This document shows, one piece after another, positions 1-8,084 of a stretch of 64,000 nt of DNA. The stretch spans positions 992,001-1,056,000 of the forward strand of contig OY782765.1 of the NCBI GenBank assembly GCA_963678275.1, written 5' to 3'. The first letter of the stretch is position 1; each line of letters starts with the position of its first letter. The notes under the pieces are model-generated. The model was given only the letters and a program-made list of their open reading frames with translations. It ran no database searches and had not been told where the DNA came from. The translations under genes were made by a program, and so were the position numbers. The stretch comes from G963677445 sp963678275 (GTDB taxonomy: Bacteria; Bacteroidota; Ignavibacteria; Ignavibacteriales; Melioribacteraceae).

Positions 1-827
1 CATAATCCATAAGGTGAATTAAAGGAAAAACTATTTGGAGCAAGCTCCTGGTAACTGATACCGCAATGCAGACACGCAAAATTACGGCTGTAAAAATGCT
101 CTTTATCCCCTTCCAGAATAAGGATATTGCCATTGCCGTAACTTAGCGCCACCTCAACAGATTCGGAAAGACGTGAACGGCTCTTTTCCGAAGGTTTTAT
201 CCTGTCAATAATTATTTCGATATTATGGATTTTATAACGATCGGTTTTATAACCATCATAGAGCTCAACTAATTCTCCATCGACCCGGGCCCTTAAAAAT
301 CCTTCCCGCATATATTCTTCAAAAAGCTCCCTGTAATGTCCCTTTCGTCCTCTTACCACAGGGGCAAGCACAAGAATCTTTTTACCATCGAAACGGCTGA
401 TTATGCTGTCTATTATCTGGGCTGAAGATTGTTTATCAACCTCCCTGCCGCAATTATAACAGTATGCTTTACCCACTCTGGCATATAACAAACGCATATA
501 ATCATATATTTCCGTTACTGTTCCGACTGTCGACCTCGGGTTGCCCGAAGTAGATTTCTGTTCTATTGAAATCGCGGGACTAAGCCCCTCAATTAAATCC
601 ACATCCGGTTTTTCAAGGAGATCAAGAAATTGCCTGGCATATGCTGAAAGAGATTCAATGTATCTTCTCTGTCCTTCCGCGTATATAGTATCAAATGCCA
701 GGCTCGATTTGCCGGAACCTGAAAGTCCTGTAACAACTACAAATGAATCCCTGGGAATATTAATATCTATATTCTTGAGATTATGTTCACGCGCTCCGCG
801 TATTATTATTTTGTTTTCGAAATTCAT
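1..827 (-). CDS. uvrA: UvrA excinuclease ABC subunit A, N-terminal part (runs off left edge)
   Basis: This is the ATPase that scans DNA for damage and loads UvrB in nucleotide excision repair. Only about the first 275 residues are inside the window; the reading frame is open to base 1. The translation starts MNFENKIIIRGAREHNLKNI and carries the Walker A loop GLSGSGKSS near residue 34, the family stretch YAEGQRRYIESLSAYARQF, then GLSPAISIEQK and a Q-loop region. Cys pairs CYNCG and CLHCG fit the first zinc/insertion region. The start at 827 is the first Met of the conserved N-terminus and follows a good promoter. The identification is firm; the missing C-terminal two thirds cannot be assessed. 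Confidence 0.95.
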   Translation of the reverse strand, partial: MNFENKIIIRGAREHNLKNIDINIPRDSFVVVTGLSGSGKSSLAFDTIYAEGQRRYIESLSAYARQFLDLLEKPDVDLIEGLSPAISIEQKSTSGNPRSTVGTVTEIYDYMRLLYARVGKAYCYNCGREVDKQSSAQIIDSIISRFDGKKILVLAPVVRGRKGHYRELFEEYMREGFLRARVDGELVELYDGYKTDRYKIHNIEIIIDRIKPSEKSRSRLSESVEVALSYGNGNILILEGDKEHFYSRNFACLHCGISYQELAPNSFSFNSPYGL

Positions 828-857
828 TTTTATACATTTAAAAAAGTTTAATCCGAT

Positions 858-886
858 ATTTTAGCTATAATAGGCTATAAAAGCAA
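858..886 (-). promoter_or_regulatory. Predicted uvrA promoter
   Basis: On the minus strand a -35 box TTGCTT (886-881) is followed after 17 bases by TAAAAT (863-858), about 30 bases before the uvrA start. Spacing is optimal for a sigma-70 promoter. The region is shared with the divergent yigZ start at 909. Read from sequence only. Confidence 0.5.
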
Positions 887-908
887 TTAATTTTTCAGGT
901 AATTTTTC

Positions 909-1532
909 ATGCATTCACCTTTGGTAATAAAAACAATCCGTCAGCAGGGGGAATTCAAGTTTAAAGAAAAAGGTTCACTTTTTATTTCACAGGTATTTCA
1001 CGTCAGTGATCAGGAGGAAGCCGCGGAACTGCTGAAGTCGATTAAAAAGAAATACTACGACGCCACCCATCACTGCTCAGCCTGGTTTCTTTTCCCCGAT
1101 ATGATTAAATATTCCGATGACGGCGAACCGAACGGCACAGCCGGAATAAGAATTTTAAACGCAATTCAGCATTATGAGCTCACAAATGTGTTTATAGTGG
1201 TCATCCGGTATTACGGAGGAACAAAACTTGGCGTTGGTCCTCTTGGGCGGGCATATTATGAAGCCGCAAAAAATGTGATAGAAAACAGCCCTGTAATCTC
1301 CCTTGAACTTTATTCTGAGTATTCTGTAATATTCGACTATGATTACACCAGTTCGGTTCATCACTTCCTTTCTCAAGCCGGCGCAGATATAAAAGAGAGC
1401 AGATATACTGATAAACCTGAGCTGATTTTTTATATCAAACCGGATAAAATCAAAAATTTCAGGAAAAACCTTAAAGAAATATCGCGCGGCACAATTTCTA
1501 TTAATTGCTTAAATGAAACAGTTTACAGGTAA
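909..1532 (+). CDS. YigZ/IMPACT family protein
   Basis: A 207-residue protein of the YigZ (UPF0029/IMPACT) family, whose eukaryotic relatives modulate translation through GCN1; the bacterial function is not settled. The diagnostic motifs are present: DGEPNGTAG at residues 71-79 and VVIRYYGGTKLGVGPLGRAY around 97-115, in the N-terminal Impact domain. The last ~70 residues form the usual ferredoxin-like C-terminal (DUF1949) domain. Length matches the family (about 200). It is transcribed divergently from uvrA and stands alone. The first ATG is the only sensible start, although no strong ribosome binding site is visible. Confidence 0.9.
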   Translation: MHSPLVIKTIRQQGEFKFKEKGSLFISQVFHVSDQEEAAELLKSIKKKYYDATHHCSAWFLFPDMIKYSDDGEPNGTAGIRILNAIQHYELTNVFIVVIRYYGGTKLGVGPLGRAYYEAAKNVIENSPVISLELYSEYSVIFDYDYTSSVHHFLSQAGADIKESRYTDKPELIFYIKPDKIKNFRKNLKEISRGTISINCLNETVYR

Positions 1533-1685
1533 TTATTATTTCACCGGAAAGTATTTTACAGATATATAGTTTTTTTATCCTGTTTATAGAATTTTATTCT
1601 TTTTTTCTTTGTTTTTAACTTTTTTACGCGGGAAGACTCTCCATTTTAAATAAGATAAAAAAATCGTTAATTATTTTTCAATATC

Positions 1686-1714
1686 TTGACAAAAAGTTCT
1701 GATTTTCCTATTTT
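1686..1714 (+). promoter_or_regulatory. Predicted promoter of the Rrf2 regulator gene
   Basis: TTGACA at 1686-1691 and TATTTT at 1709-1714, separated by exactly 17 bases, upstream of the Rrf2 gene start at 1784. The upstream 150 bases are otherwise AT-rich with no gene. The likely transcription start is near 1721, just before the palindrome at 1734-1751. Confidence 0.6.
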
Positions 1715-1733
1715 AATTTTTAATAATATTGCA

Positions 1734-1751
1734 CCTAAATTGTTGTTTAGG
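1734..1751. promoter_or_regulatory. Operator-like inverted repeat before the Rrf2 gene
   Basis: CCTAAA (1734-1739), spacer TTGTTG, TTTAGG (1746-1751): a perfect 6-base inverted repeat that begins about 20 bases after the -10 box. Rrf2 proteins such as IscR and NsrR bind imperfect palindromes of similar size at their own promoters, so an autoregulatory site is plausible. It could also be a short mRNA hairpin in the leader. The binding claim is inference. Confidence 0.4.
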
Positions 1752-1783
1752 ATTGAAGTTTACTTAATTATGAGGATAAAAGC

Positions 1784-2218
1784 ATGATTTATACGAAAAC
1801 AGGTGAATATGCTATAAGGGCCATCCTATTTCTGGCGCGACAACCTAAAGAGACATTAATAATGTCCTCTGAAATTGCTAAAAGTGAAGAAATTCCCGCT
1901 CATTATCTTGCCAAAATTTTACAGAGAATGGCAAAATATGGTTATGTTGATTCTTACAAAGGAAGAGGCGGCGGATTTAAAATTACCGAACTGGCCAGAA
2001 AAAGTTCGATCCTCGAAATTGTCGAAAGAGTTGAAGGCCCGGTTATAAATCTAAAATGCGTTACCGGTCTTAAGGAATGCTCAGATGAAAATCCCTGTCC
2101 CCTTCATGAAGAATGGGCAGAATTGAGAGACAGAATATATAATCTTATCTCCAGCAAATCTGTGCAGGAGGTCGCTCAAAAATATTCCGAAACCCTAAGA
2201 AGAAATAAAGCTAACTAA
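1784..2218 (+). CDS. Rrf2 family transcriptional regulator with three cysteines (IscR/NsrR-like)
   Basis: A 144-residue winged-helix regulator. The N-terminus MIYTKTGEYAIRAILFLA and the wing GRGGGFKI (residues 60-67) are typical of Rrf2 proteins. Three cysteines, C92, C99 and C105 (spacing CX6CX5C), lie in the loop where IscR, NsrR and RsrR hold an iron-sulphur cluster, so it probably senses iron-sulphur status, NO or redox state. It is monocistronic: own promoter at 1686-1714, a palindrome in the leader and a strong terminator at 2223-2250. No isc/suf or respiratory genes adjoin it, so its regulon cannot be read from context. The CX6CX5C spacing differs slightly from the CX5CX5C of IscR. Confidence 0.9.
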   Translation: MIYTKTGEYAIRAILFLARQPKETLIMSSEIAKSEEIPAHYLAKILQRMAKYGYVDSYKGRGGGFKITELARKSSILEIVERVEGPVINLKCVTGLKECSDENPCPLHEEWAELRDRIYNLISSKSVQEVAQKYSETLRRNKAN

Positions 2219-2222
2219 TTTT

Positions 2223-2250
2223 AAGGCACAGTGATTGTGCCTTTTTTTTT
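2223..2250 (+). terminator. Rho-independent terminator after the Rrf2 gene
   Basis: AAGGCACA (2223-2230), loop GTGAT, TGTGCCTT (2236-2243), followed by an uninterrupted T run to 2250. Eight perfect stem pairs and it begins 5 bases after the stop codon. Confidence 0.9.
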
Positions 2251-2924
2251 GCCCCCCACTAAATCATAATCGTTATCTTAATCATAGACTGGCAAGCCAG
2301 AGACAATGAGGAATTACGAATTACGAATTAGGAATTGACTTTCCTCAGGTATTACCAATTAATTATCATTCCGGTTTTTTGCGTCTTTTGCGAAAAGACC
2401 ATCCAGAAGCAGGCAGGCCGGAATCTAATGCCAAATTTTACTGGCAATCAGATAAAAACTTTTCCATTTTGCGTAGAATTTAACTACTAACGGATTAATC
2501 ATAGACTGGCAAGCCAGAAGAAAAAGTGGTTAGTGAAGAGATAAGAACCAGCAATTTTTCTTTAAGATAACTTCAAAATCCCAAAAAAGTCCCGTCAGGG
2601 ACGACAGATAATAGCCCCGCAATTCATTTTGGGGAAAATAAGTTAAGAGGGTGAGCAAAAGTCTCGCCAGGGATTCTCCACGGCGAACAGGCAGACAGAA
2701 TTCCCCGGTAAATTGATGGTCAAATAAAATTTTTGCCATTTTGCGTAGAATTTAACTCCTTGCGGAGTAATCATAATCTGGCGGAGCCAGAAGAATAATG
2801 AAATCCCAAAAATGAATCGTACTCGTTCTCGTAATCGCACTTCGTACTCGTCTTTTCAAAACACTCAGGTTATTCGAGAACGAGGACGATTACGAGTACC
2901 GCTTCGCTGAGTACGATAAAATCT

Positions 2925-3179
2925 TACCATATTGCGTAGAATTTGACTGCTAACGGAATAATCCCCCCCAAAAAAATGGACAACCCCGGCGCCGTTACCT
3001 ATCCGGTCATCATACTCTTACTCATACTCCTACTCCTACTCTTCCTCTGATTTTTTAAGATCGATACATAAAAATAATCATGTAATCCATAAATCCTTCA
3101 ATCATGGTTCAGACTATGAAGGGTTTGGAGCATACGCATACTGTTATTTTCCTGTCAGCCGCTCTTTTGGCTAAAGCCC
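2925..3179. repeat. ~255 bp intergenic repeat module, copy 1
   Basis: Begins with the TTGCGTAGAATTTGAC core, continues through CCCGGCGCCGTTACCTATCC, a CATACTC/TACTC simple repeat, a GATACATAAAAATAATCATG stretch and ATGAAGGGTTTGGAGCATAC, and ends in CCGCTCTTTTGGCTAAAGCC. The same order is seen at 3723-3979 with small indels in the simple repeat. No open frame spans it. Confidence 0.75.
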
Positions 3180-3722
3180 TTGGAAGGTTGTCGGGTTTTA
3201 CAGCAAATCTCCGGCCTAAAGGCGCGGAGTTATTTTAAATGCGAATTACCATAATTGATTTCGGCTACTGTGAAAATCATAATCTTAATCATAGACTGGC
3301 AAGCCAGAAGTGAAAAGTGGTTAGTGAAGAGTGAAGAGTGAAGAATTAAAACAATTCTCCGATTTATTAAAGGATCCGATTTCGATGGCTATTTCGATTT
3401 GGATTTCTATGGCTAACATACATCCAGTCAATCTTTTTAATCACCCTATTCCTGTTCTGAGTTTTTTACGCAATCATTAGATAATTCCTTAGAACATCTC
3501 GCCCTTTTGAATAAGGTTAATAAGGTTTAGTTTTATCAGGTGGTTTCCTATGCTACTAAGGTTAAAAACTCAAAAAATAAGGTTTCTTTTTGAGTTTTTT
3601 CGTGGGATTTAGTGTTTTAGTGATTTTGTGGCTTTTCTTCCGCCTAAATCAGCGAAATCAAAATAATCTGCGGTCATCTTTTCAATTGTTAATTGTACAT
3701 TATTAATTGTTAATTGAAATTT

Positions 3723-3979
3723 TGCCATTTTGCGTAGAATTTGACTGCTAACGGAATAATCCCCCCCCCAAGACAAAATGAACACCCCCGGCGCCGTTAC
3801 CTATCCGGTCATCATACTCTTACTCATACTCATACTCCTACTCTAATTTTTTAAGGCCGATACATAAAAATAATCATGTAATCCATAAATCCTTTAATCA
3901 TGGTTCAGACTATGAAGGGTTTGGAGCATACGCATACTGATTGATATTTTCCTCCCAGCCGCTCTTTTGGCTAAAGCCC
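3723..3979. repeat. ~255 bp intergenic repeat module, copy 2
   Basis: Nearly identical to the module at 2925-3179 over its whole length, in the same orientation; homology stops just after CTAAAGCCC in both. Flanking sequence differs, which gives natural module boundaries. Confidence 0.75.
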
Positions 3980-4238
3980 CCTTGAGTGTGATCATATTTA
4001 CCCGGGGTCTCCGGCCTGAATAAGGTTTAGTTTGGTCGGGTGGTTTCCTATTCTACTAAGGTTAAAAAAATCAAAAATACGGTTTCATTACATTCTTTTC
4101 ATTCCTCATTCGTAATTCGTAATTCGTAATTTCTTTTGTGGCTTTTCTTCCACCTCATCAACGAAATCTGCGTAATCAAAAAATCTGCGGCTCTCTTGAC
4201 CTTATTAATTGTTCAATGTTAATTATTAATTGCATTTT

Positions 4239-4376
4239 TGCTATTTTGCGTAGAATTTGACTGCTAACGGAGTAATCCCACCACCCATATGATAAAATGG
4301 ACAACCCCGGCGCCGTTACCTATCCGGTCATCATACTCTTACTCTGATTTTTTAATACCGATACCGAAAAATAATT
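4239..4376. repeat. Intergenic repeat module, copy 3 (truncated)
   Basis: Same 5' half as the modules at 2925 and 3723 (TTGCGTAGAATTTGAC core, GGCGCCGTTACCTATCCGG, CATACTCTTACTC), then breaks off at the stop codon of the methyltransferase gene at 4379. The truncation at a gene end suggests the gene's 3' flank replaced or limited the module. Confidence 0.7.
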
Positions 4377-4378
4377 TT

Positions 4379-5020
4379 TTAGCCCCGTAATGTCGCGATT
4401 CCCACTCCGTCGCCGACCGGAAGGATAACTGAATCAAGTTTTTCATGCCCTGTAAATAGTTCATTAAACTCCCTGATCATACTGGTGGATCGCCTGTATT
4501 TTTCAGGGACGTCATCTGACGCGGCATATCCCTGCCACAACAGGTTATCAACAAAAAGAACAGCATCGTTATTTAATAAGGAAACTGCTAAATTAAAAAG
4601 AGCCTTGTAATCCTCTTTATCGGCGTCGAGAAAGATAAAATCATATTTTTTATCCAACTTTGGCATTATATCCAGGGCGTTTCCCTCAAAAAGATTAATT
4701 TTATCAGCCACACCTGATCTTTCGATATAAACTTTCGCCAGTTTTATTCCATCTTTGCTTAATTCAATGGTATCAATTATTGCCCCTTCCTCAAGATTCA
4801 TTGCTATTCTAATGGTAGAATAAGCGATGGCGCATCCAATCTCAAGCGCCCTTGCAGGCTTTTTAATCCGGATTAATTGTTCAAGCAGTTGAGCGGCATT
4901 CCAGTTCAGAATGGGAACCCTGTTTTCACCGGCATATTTTTCCATTTCTGCCAGTAAAACGTCCGGTTCCCTTCGCAGTTTCCGCAGGTAACGCTCCTGC
5001 TCAGGATAGATAATACTCAT
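4379..5020 (-). CDS. Class I SAM-dependent O-methyltransferase (YrrM/TrmR-like)
   Basis: A 213-residue member of the O-methyltransferase family 3, which includes plant caffeoyl-CoA O-methyltransferases and bacterial YrrM/TrmR that methylates 5-hydroxyuridine in tRNA. Visible motifs are the SAM-binding ALEIGCAIAYSTIRIA (58-73), the acidic IELS at the end of strand 2 (about 85-88), FLDADKEDY (130-138) with metal-binding aspartates, and VDNLLWQG (157-164). The gene follows the subtilase gene by one base on the same strand and is probably in the same transcript. A tRNA-modifying role is the best guess for a bacterial stand-alone copy; a small-molecule substrate is not excluded. Confidence 0.85.
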   Translation of the reverse strand: MSIIYPEQERYLRKLRREPDVLLAEMEKYAGENRVPILNWNAAQLLEQLIRIKKPARALEIGCAIAYSTIRIAMNLEEGAIIDTIELSKDGIKLAKVYIERSGVADKINLFEGNALDIMPKLDKKYDFIFLDADKEDYKALFNLAVSLLNNDAVLFVDNLLWQGYAASDDVPEKYRRSTSMIREFNELFTGHEKLDSVILPVGDGVGIATLRG

Positions 5021-5021
5021 T

Positions 5022-6989
5022 TTATTTAAGCATTATCATTTTTTTGGATTCAATTTTTCCACTGACACGCAGCAGATAAAAATATCTTCCGGACGCTACC
5101 TTCCCGCCGCTGTCACTCAATCCGTTCCAGGATATGCGGTTCATCCCTTCATTTGATATTCCTTTGAATAACGTTTTAACACTTTGCCCGAGAATATCAT
5201 ATACTTTAACTTCACTATATTCCGCGGTCGCGGTATAGAACTCAATTACTGTCTGATTGTTGAACGGGTTGGGGTAATTCTGATAAAGGAAGAAGTTTTT
5301 ATCCGGCAGGTCCCTGTTTATGCTTGTAACCAGCGATACATTCAGATCGCCAAAAAGAAAAGTATAATCATCGCCGGATGGCACAACAAAATTGGAACCG
5401 GTTGAATCTGAATAGCTGATGGTAAACTGTACCGTATCGCCATGATTGGCAAATGGTATATCATAATAATAACAACTGCCGTCAAATGTCATCGTTTCAT
5501 TTTCCGTTTCGCCGCTGTTAACAGAAAAATTAATCGTTACCGATTCAGGCGCTACTTTATCAACACCTACAAAACTTTTATGCACTCTGTAATTGCCGTC
5601 AACACTTTTCAAATTTGGAAAGTTGACAGCCCTTTTTGCCGAGAGAAGTCCGTATCCCCTGTCATTATTGGGATTATCAGCATTCAGACCTGCTTCCTGA
5701 ATAATTTTTCTGAGTTGTTTGTTACTTAGATGGGGATAATGGGAAAGCAACAAACCGGCTATTCCCGAAGCGATTGGAGCCGCCGCCGAGGTTCCGCCAC
5801 TATAACTGTATCCTCCCGATGCCGAAGCTCCGTAAACACTCACACCCTGCGTGGTAATATCAGGTTTTATCCTGCCATCGTAAGTAGGTCCGTGTGAACT
5901 GAAAGAGGCAAGCTGATTAAGATAATCAACAGCGCCAACGGCGATTGTATTAAATCCATCCGCGGGAGCGGTTATATAATACCAGGAAGCATTTCCTTCA
6001 TTACCCGCTGAGGTAATTGTCAGCACTCCCCTTTCAAAAGCCAGTTCTGCCGCTTTTGTAACAATTGTGGTATTGCCATCCATGTCTTCATAAGTATATG
6101 AATCCTGTCCGGGGTCAAACTCACTGTAACCGAGGGATGAGGTGGTAATATCAACTCCATATCCTTCCAGCCATTGAAGAGCCGCCGCGTAATTATCTTC
6201 TTCAAGATGTGTTTCGCTGCCGACATCCTCTGTTTTCGCTAAAATAAATTGTGAATTAAAAGAGGCTCCTATCAGTGTTCCCTCCTCTTTAGCCCCTATT
6301 ATGGAAAATACATAAGTGCCATGGTTATGCTGAGTAGAGGGATCGCCTGCTTCATTCTTTGTTACGTTATCCTCATTTACGAAATCATATTCAGCGAGAA
6401 CATTATCCGCCTGAAATATCCCGGCTTCTTCCCAGTTAAATCCTGTATCCATCAAACCTATCAAAACATTTTCTCCTGTAATCCCGGCATTATGCACTTC
6501 AGGAATATCCGAGAGTTCAGCCTGTGTAAGAGAAGGACCATAATTATGGATATATTCATTGCCGCTGCCTGACTTGAATATTTTATCTTCGTCGGGATAA
6601 ATATCTTTTTTCTCATATTTTAAAGTCTTTACCGGGGAGACTGCCTTAACAAATGGAAGCGATTCTATAACCCTGATATCAGCTTTATATATATAGGCTG
6701 AAACAGCGTTAAACCACCTGAGTTTTCTGACTATTTTTATACCTTCTTTTTCCAGTTCATCCAGATAGGGTTTATATAATGGCAAATCAGCCTCGGTAAT
6801 GATATTTTCACCCATGCTTTTTTTTCTTCTTTCAATAGCGCGGGGAGTCAGATCAGATAAAGCTTTTTTATAGGCTTCACTGCTTTTTAGCAGTTTCTCA
6901 CCCTTATCCTTAAAATAGATAAAATATTTAGTCTGGCCATTTACAATAACCGCGGCAAACAAAAGGAGCACAATGATTATATTTTTCAT
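5022..6989 (-). CDS. Secreted S8 subtilisin-like serine peptidase with type IX sorting domain
   Basis: A 655-residue exported peptidase. Residues 1-18 form a signal peptide ending VNGQ. A pro-domain (about 20-120) precedes the S8 domain with catalytic D181 (GLMDTG), H223 (HNHGTY), oxyanion N330 (SAGNEG) and S401 (GGTSAAAP). After a beta-rich spacer the last ~85 residues, starting NYPNPFNNQT and ending KKMIMLK, are a type A type IX secretion sorting domain, which is removed when the protein reaches the cell surface. It should be secreted or surface-attached. The gene is separated from lepB by a terminator, so it has its own promoter, which I could not place. Confidence 0.93.
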   Translation of the reverse strand: MKNIIIVLLLFAAVIVNGQTKYFIYFKDKGEKLLKSSEAYKKALSDLTPRAIERRKKSMGENIITEADLPLYKPYLDELEKEGIKIVRKLRWFNAVSAYIYKADIRVIESLPFVKAVSPVKTLKYEKKDIYPDEDKIFKSGSGNEYIHNYGPSLTQAELSDIPEVHNAGITGENVLIGLMDTGFNWEEAGIFQADNVLAEYDFVNEDNVTKNEAGDPSTQHNHGTYVFSIIGAKEEGTLIGASFNSQFILAKTEDVGSETHLEEDNYAAALQWLEGYGVDITTSSLGYSEFDPGQDSYTYEDMDGNTTIVTKAAELAFERGVLTITSAGNEGNASWYYITAPADGFNTIAVGAVDYLNQLASFSSHGPTYDGRIKPDITTQGVSVYGASASGGYSYSGGTSAAAPIASGIAGLLLSHYPHLSNKQLRKIIQEAGLNADNPNNDRGYGLLSAKRAVNFPNLKSVDGNYRVHKSFVGVDKVAPESVTINFSVNSGETENETMTFDGSCYYYDIPFANHGDTVQFTISYSDSTGSNFVVPSGDDYTFLFGDLNVSLVTSINRDLPDKNFFLYQNYPNPFNNQTVIEFYTATAEYSEVKVYDILGQSVKTLFKGISNEGMNRISWNGLSDSGGKVASGRYFYLLRVSGKIESKKMIMLK

Positions 6990-7015
6990 AATTTTCAGTC
7001 AACTGGTTTAATGAA

Positions 7016-7050
7016 TAAAAAAAAAGTAATCTCCCGGAAGGAAATTACTT
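7016..7050 (-). terminator. Rho-independent terminator after lepB
   Basis: On the minus strand AAGTAATTTCC, loop, GGAGATTACTT is followed by nine or more T (complement of the A run 7017-7025). It lies between the lepB stop (7109) and the subtilase start (6989) and ends the lepA-lepB transcript. Confidence 0.85.
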
Positions 7051-7108
7051 TAATTTAGCAGTAAATTGATCAAATTTCAATAGCTAATTATTTCAATGAT
7101 TATTTTTT

Positions 7109-8020
7109 CTAATAAACAAGCTTCGCTATTCGGTCGAGCCTGACAGAAGCGAGAAGCTTAAAGAAATCAGAAAAGGGTATATTCGGGTCCCACGACCAGT
7201 AAATCATTAAAGCTCTGCCCACAACTTTACTGCGGGGCACAAGTCCCCACATCCGGCTGTCTGAGCTGTCATCCCTGTTATCACCCATCATGAAAAAATA
7301 ATTTTCTTTCAGCACGTAGTATTCAGCTTTTTCCCCTTTGATCAGGACATCATCACCTTCGATAGTAACAACTCTTTCACCAAACTCCCTGTCGATAATA
7401 GTTCTGTACGCTTTTGCTATTTCAGGTGTCAGGAATAAGGTATCGCCTTCCGATGGGATAACCAGGGGTCCGTAATTATCAGCGTTCCATCCCGATCCTG
7501 CCGGGAATATTCTCGGGTCAGGAATACCATCCGGTATAGGAAATTGTTTAAGATACTGAATGTTGGGAGGTCTGAAAAACTCCTTCCCGTTTACAAAAAG
7601 AACTTTATCAATGATTTCCAGTGTATCACCGGGGGTGCCGACACATCTCTTGACGTAATTATCAACCCTCTCCGGTTTTAATTCATCTCTGTCACCCGGG
7701 TATTCAAAAACTACGATTTCATTTCTTTCAGGTTCAGCGAAAGCGGGCAACTGGAAATAGGGCAGCCTTACATCGGTAAAGGGAATATTCCTCGGTGATG
7801 TTGAGCCATAGATAAATTTATTGACAAAAAGGAAGTCACCCACCTTAATTGTGCTTTCCATCGAACCTGTCGGCACGCGGGAAGTTTCAATTAAAAATGT
7901 TTTAATAAGCAGAGCCGCGATAAGAGCAAAAAGAAGATTTTTTAAAAAATCCAATCCTTTTTTGGCCTGTTTTTTTAAGTCTATCGGCTGGGGCCGGGTA
8001 TTAAATTTCTTTTTTTGCAT
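7109..8020 (-). CDS. lepB: Signal peptidase I
   Basis: A 303-residue type I (S26) signal peptidase that cleaves signal peptides of exported proteins at the outer face of the inner membrane. One N-terminal membrane segment lies at about 27-44. Catalytic S53 is in the box PTGSMEST, and the general-base lysine K124 in NYVKRCVGTPGD. Box E reads MMGDNRDDSSDSRMWG. An insertion between boxes C and E is large, as in Gram-negative enzymes. It lies 64 bases downstream of lepA, the widely conserved lepA-lepB order. Two signal-peptide proteins nearby are plausible substrates. Confidence 0.95.
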   Translation of the reverse strand: MQKKKFNTRPQPIDLKKQAKKGLDFLKNLLFALIAALLIKTFLIETSRVPTGSMESTIKVGDFLFVNKFIYGSTSPRNIPFTDVRLPYFQLPAFAEPERNEIVVFEYPGDRDELKPERVDNYVKRCVGTPGDTLEIIDKVLFVNGKEFFRPPNIQYLKQFPIPDGIPDPRIFPAGSGWNADNYGPLVIPSEGDTLFLTPEIAKAYRTIIDREFGERVVTIEGDDVLIKGEKAEYYVLKENYFFMMGDNRDDSSDSRMWGLVPRSKVVGRALMIYWSWDPNIPFSDFFKLLASVRLDRIAKLVY

Positions 8021-8084
8021 CAGGGAAATATTCCATTTTTATTTTATTTTTATTATACAACCTAAAACAGTATGATTGTTCCGT

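Larger units (their letters stand above)
2251..4378. repeat. Gene-free island of dispersed and tandem repeats
   Basis: More than 2 kb with no believable gene between the Rrf2 terminator and the stop of the next gene. It holds four copies of a CTGGC-GCCAG hairpin (2289-2300, 2506-2517, 2778-2790, 3296-3307), five copies of an element with core TTGCGTAGAATTTRAC, two long near-identical modules plus a truncated third (listed separately), heptamer-like strings such as AATTACGAATTACGAATT near 2312 with the reverse complement near 4105, AATTGTTAATTG strings near 3690 and 4205, and a C/T/A-rich simple repeat built on CATACTC. Short open frames here read through repeats and lack ribosome binding sites. 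It looks like accumulated repeat relics. Confidence 0.8.

Noticed and set aside
2530..2840. Two overlapping minus-strand open frames of 65-69 codons in the repeat island
   Set aside because: They read across dispersed repeats, have no ribosome binding site, and their V-K-F-Y-A-K part is the repeat core in reverse.
2251..4378. A possible CRISPR array from the repeated units
   Set aside because: Repeats are irregularly spaced, vary in length, and the intervening text is itself repeated; no cas genes are nearby.
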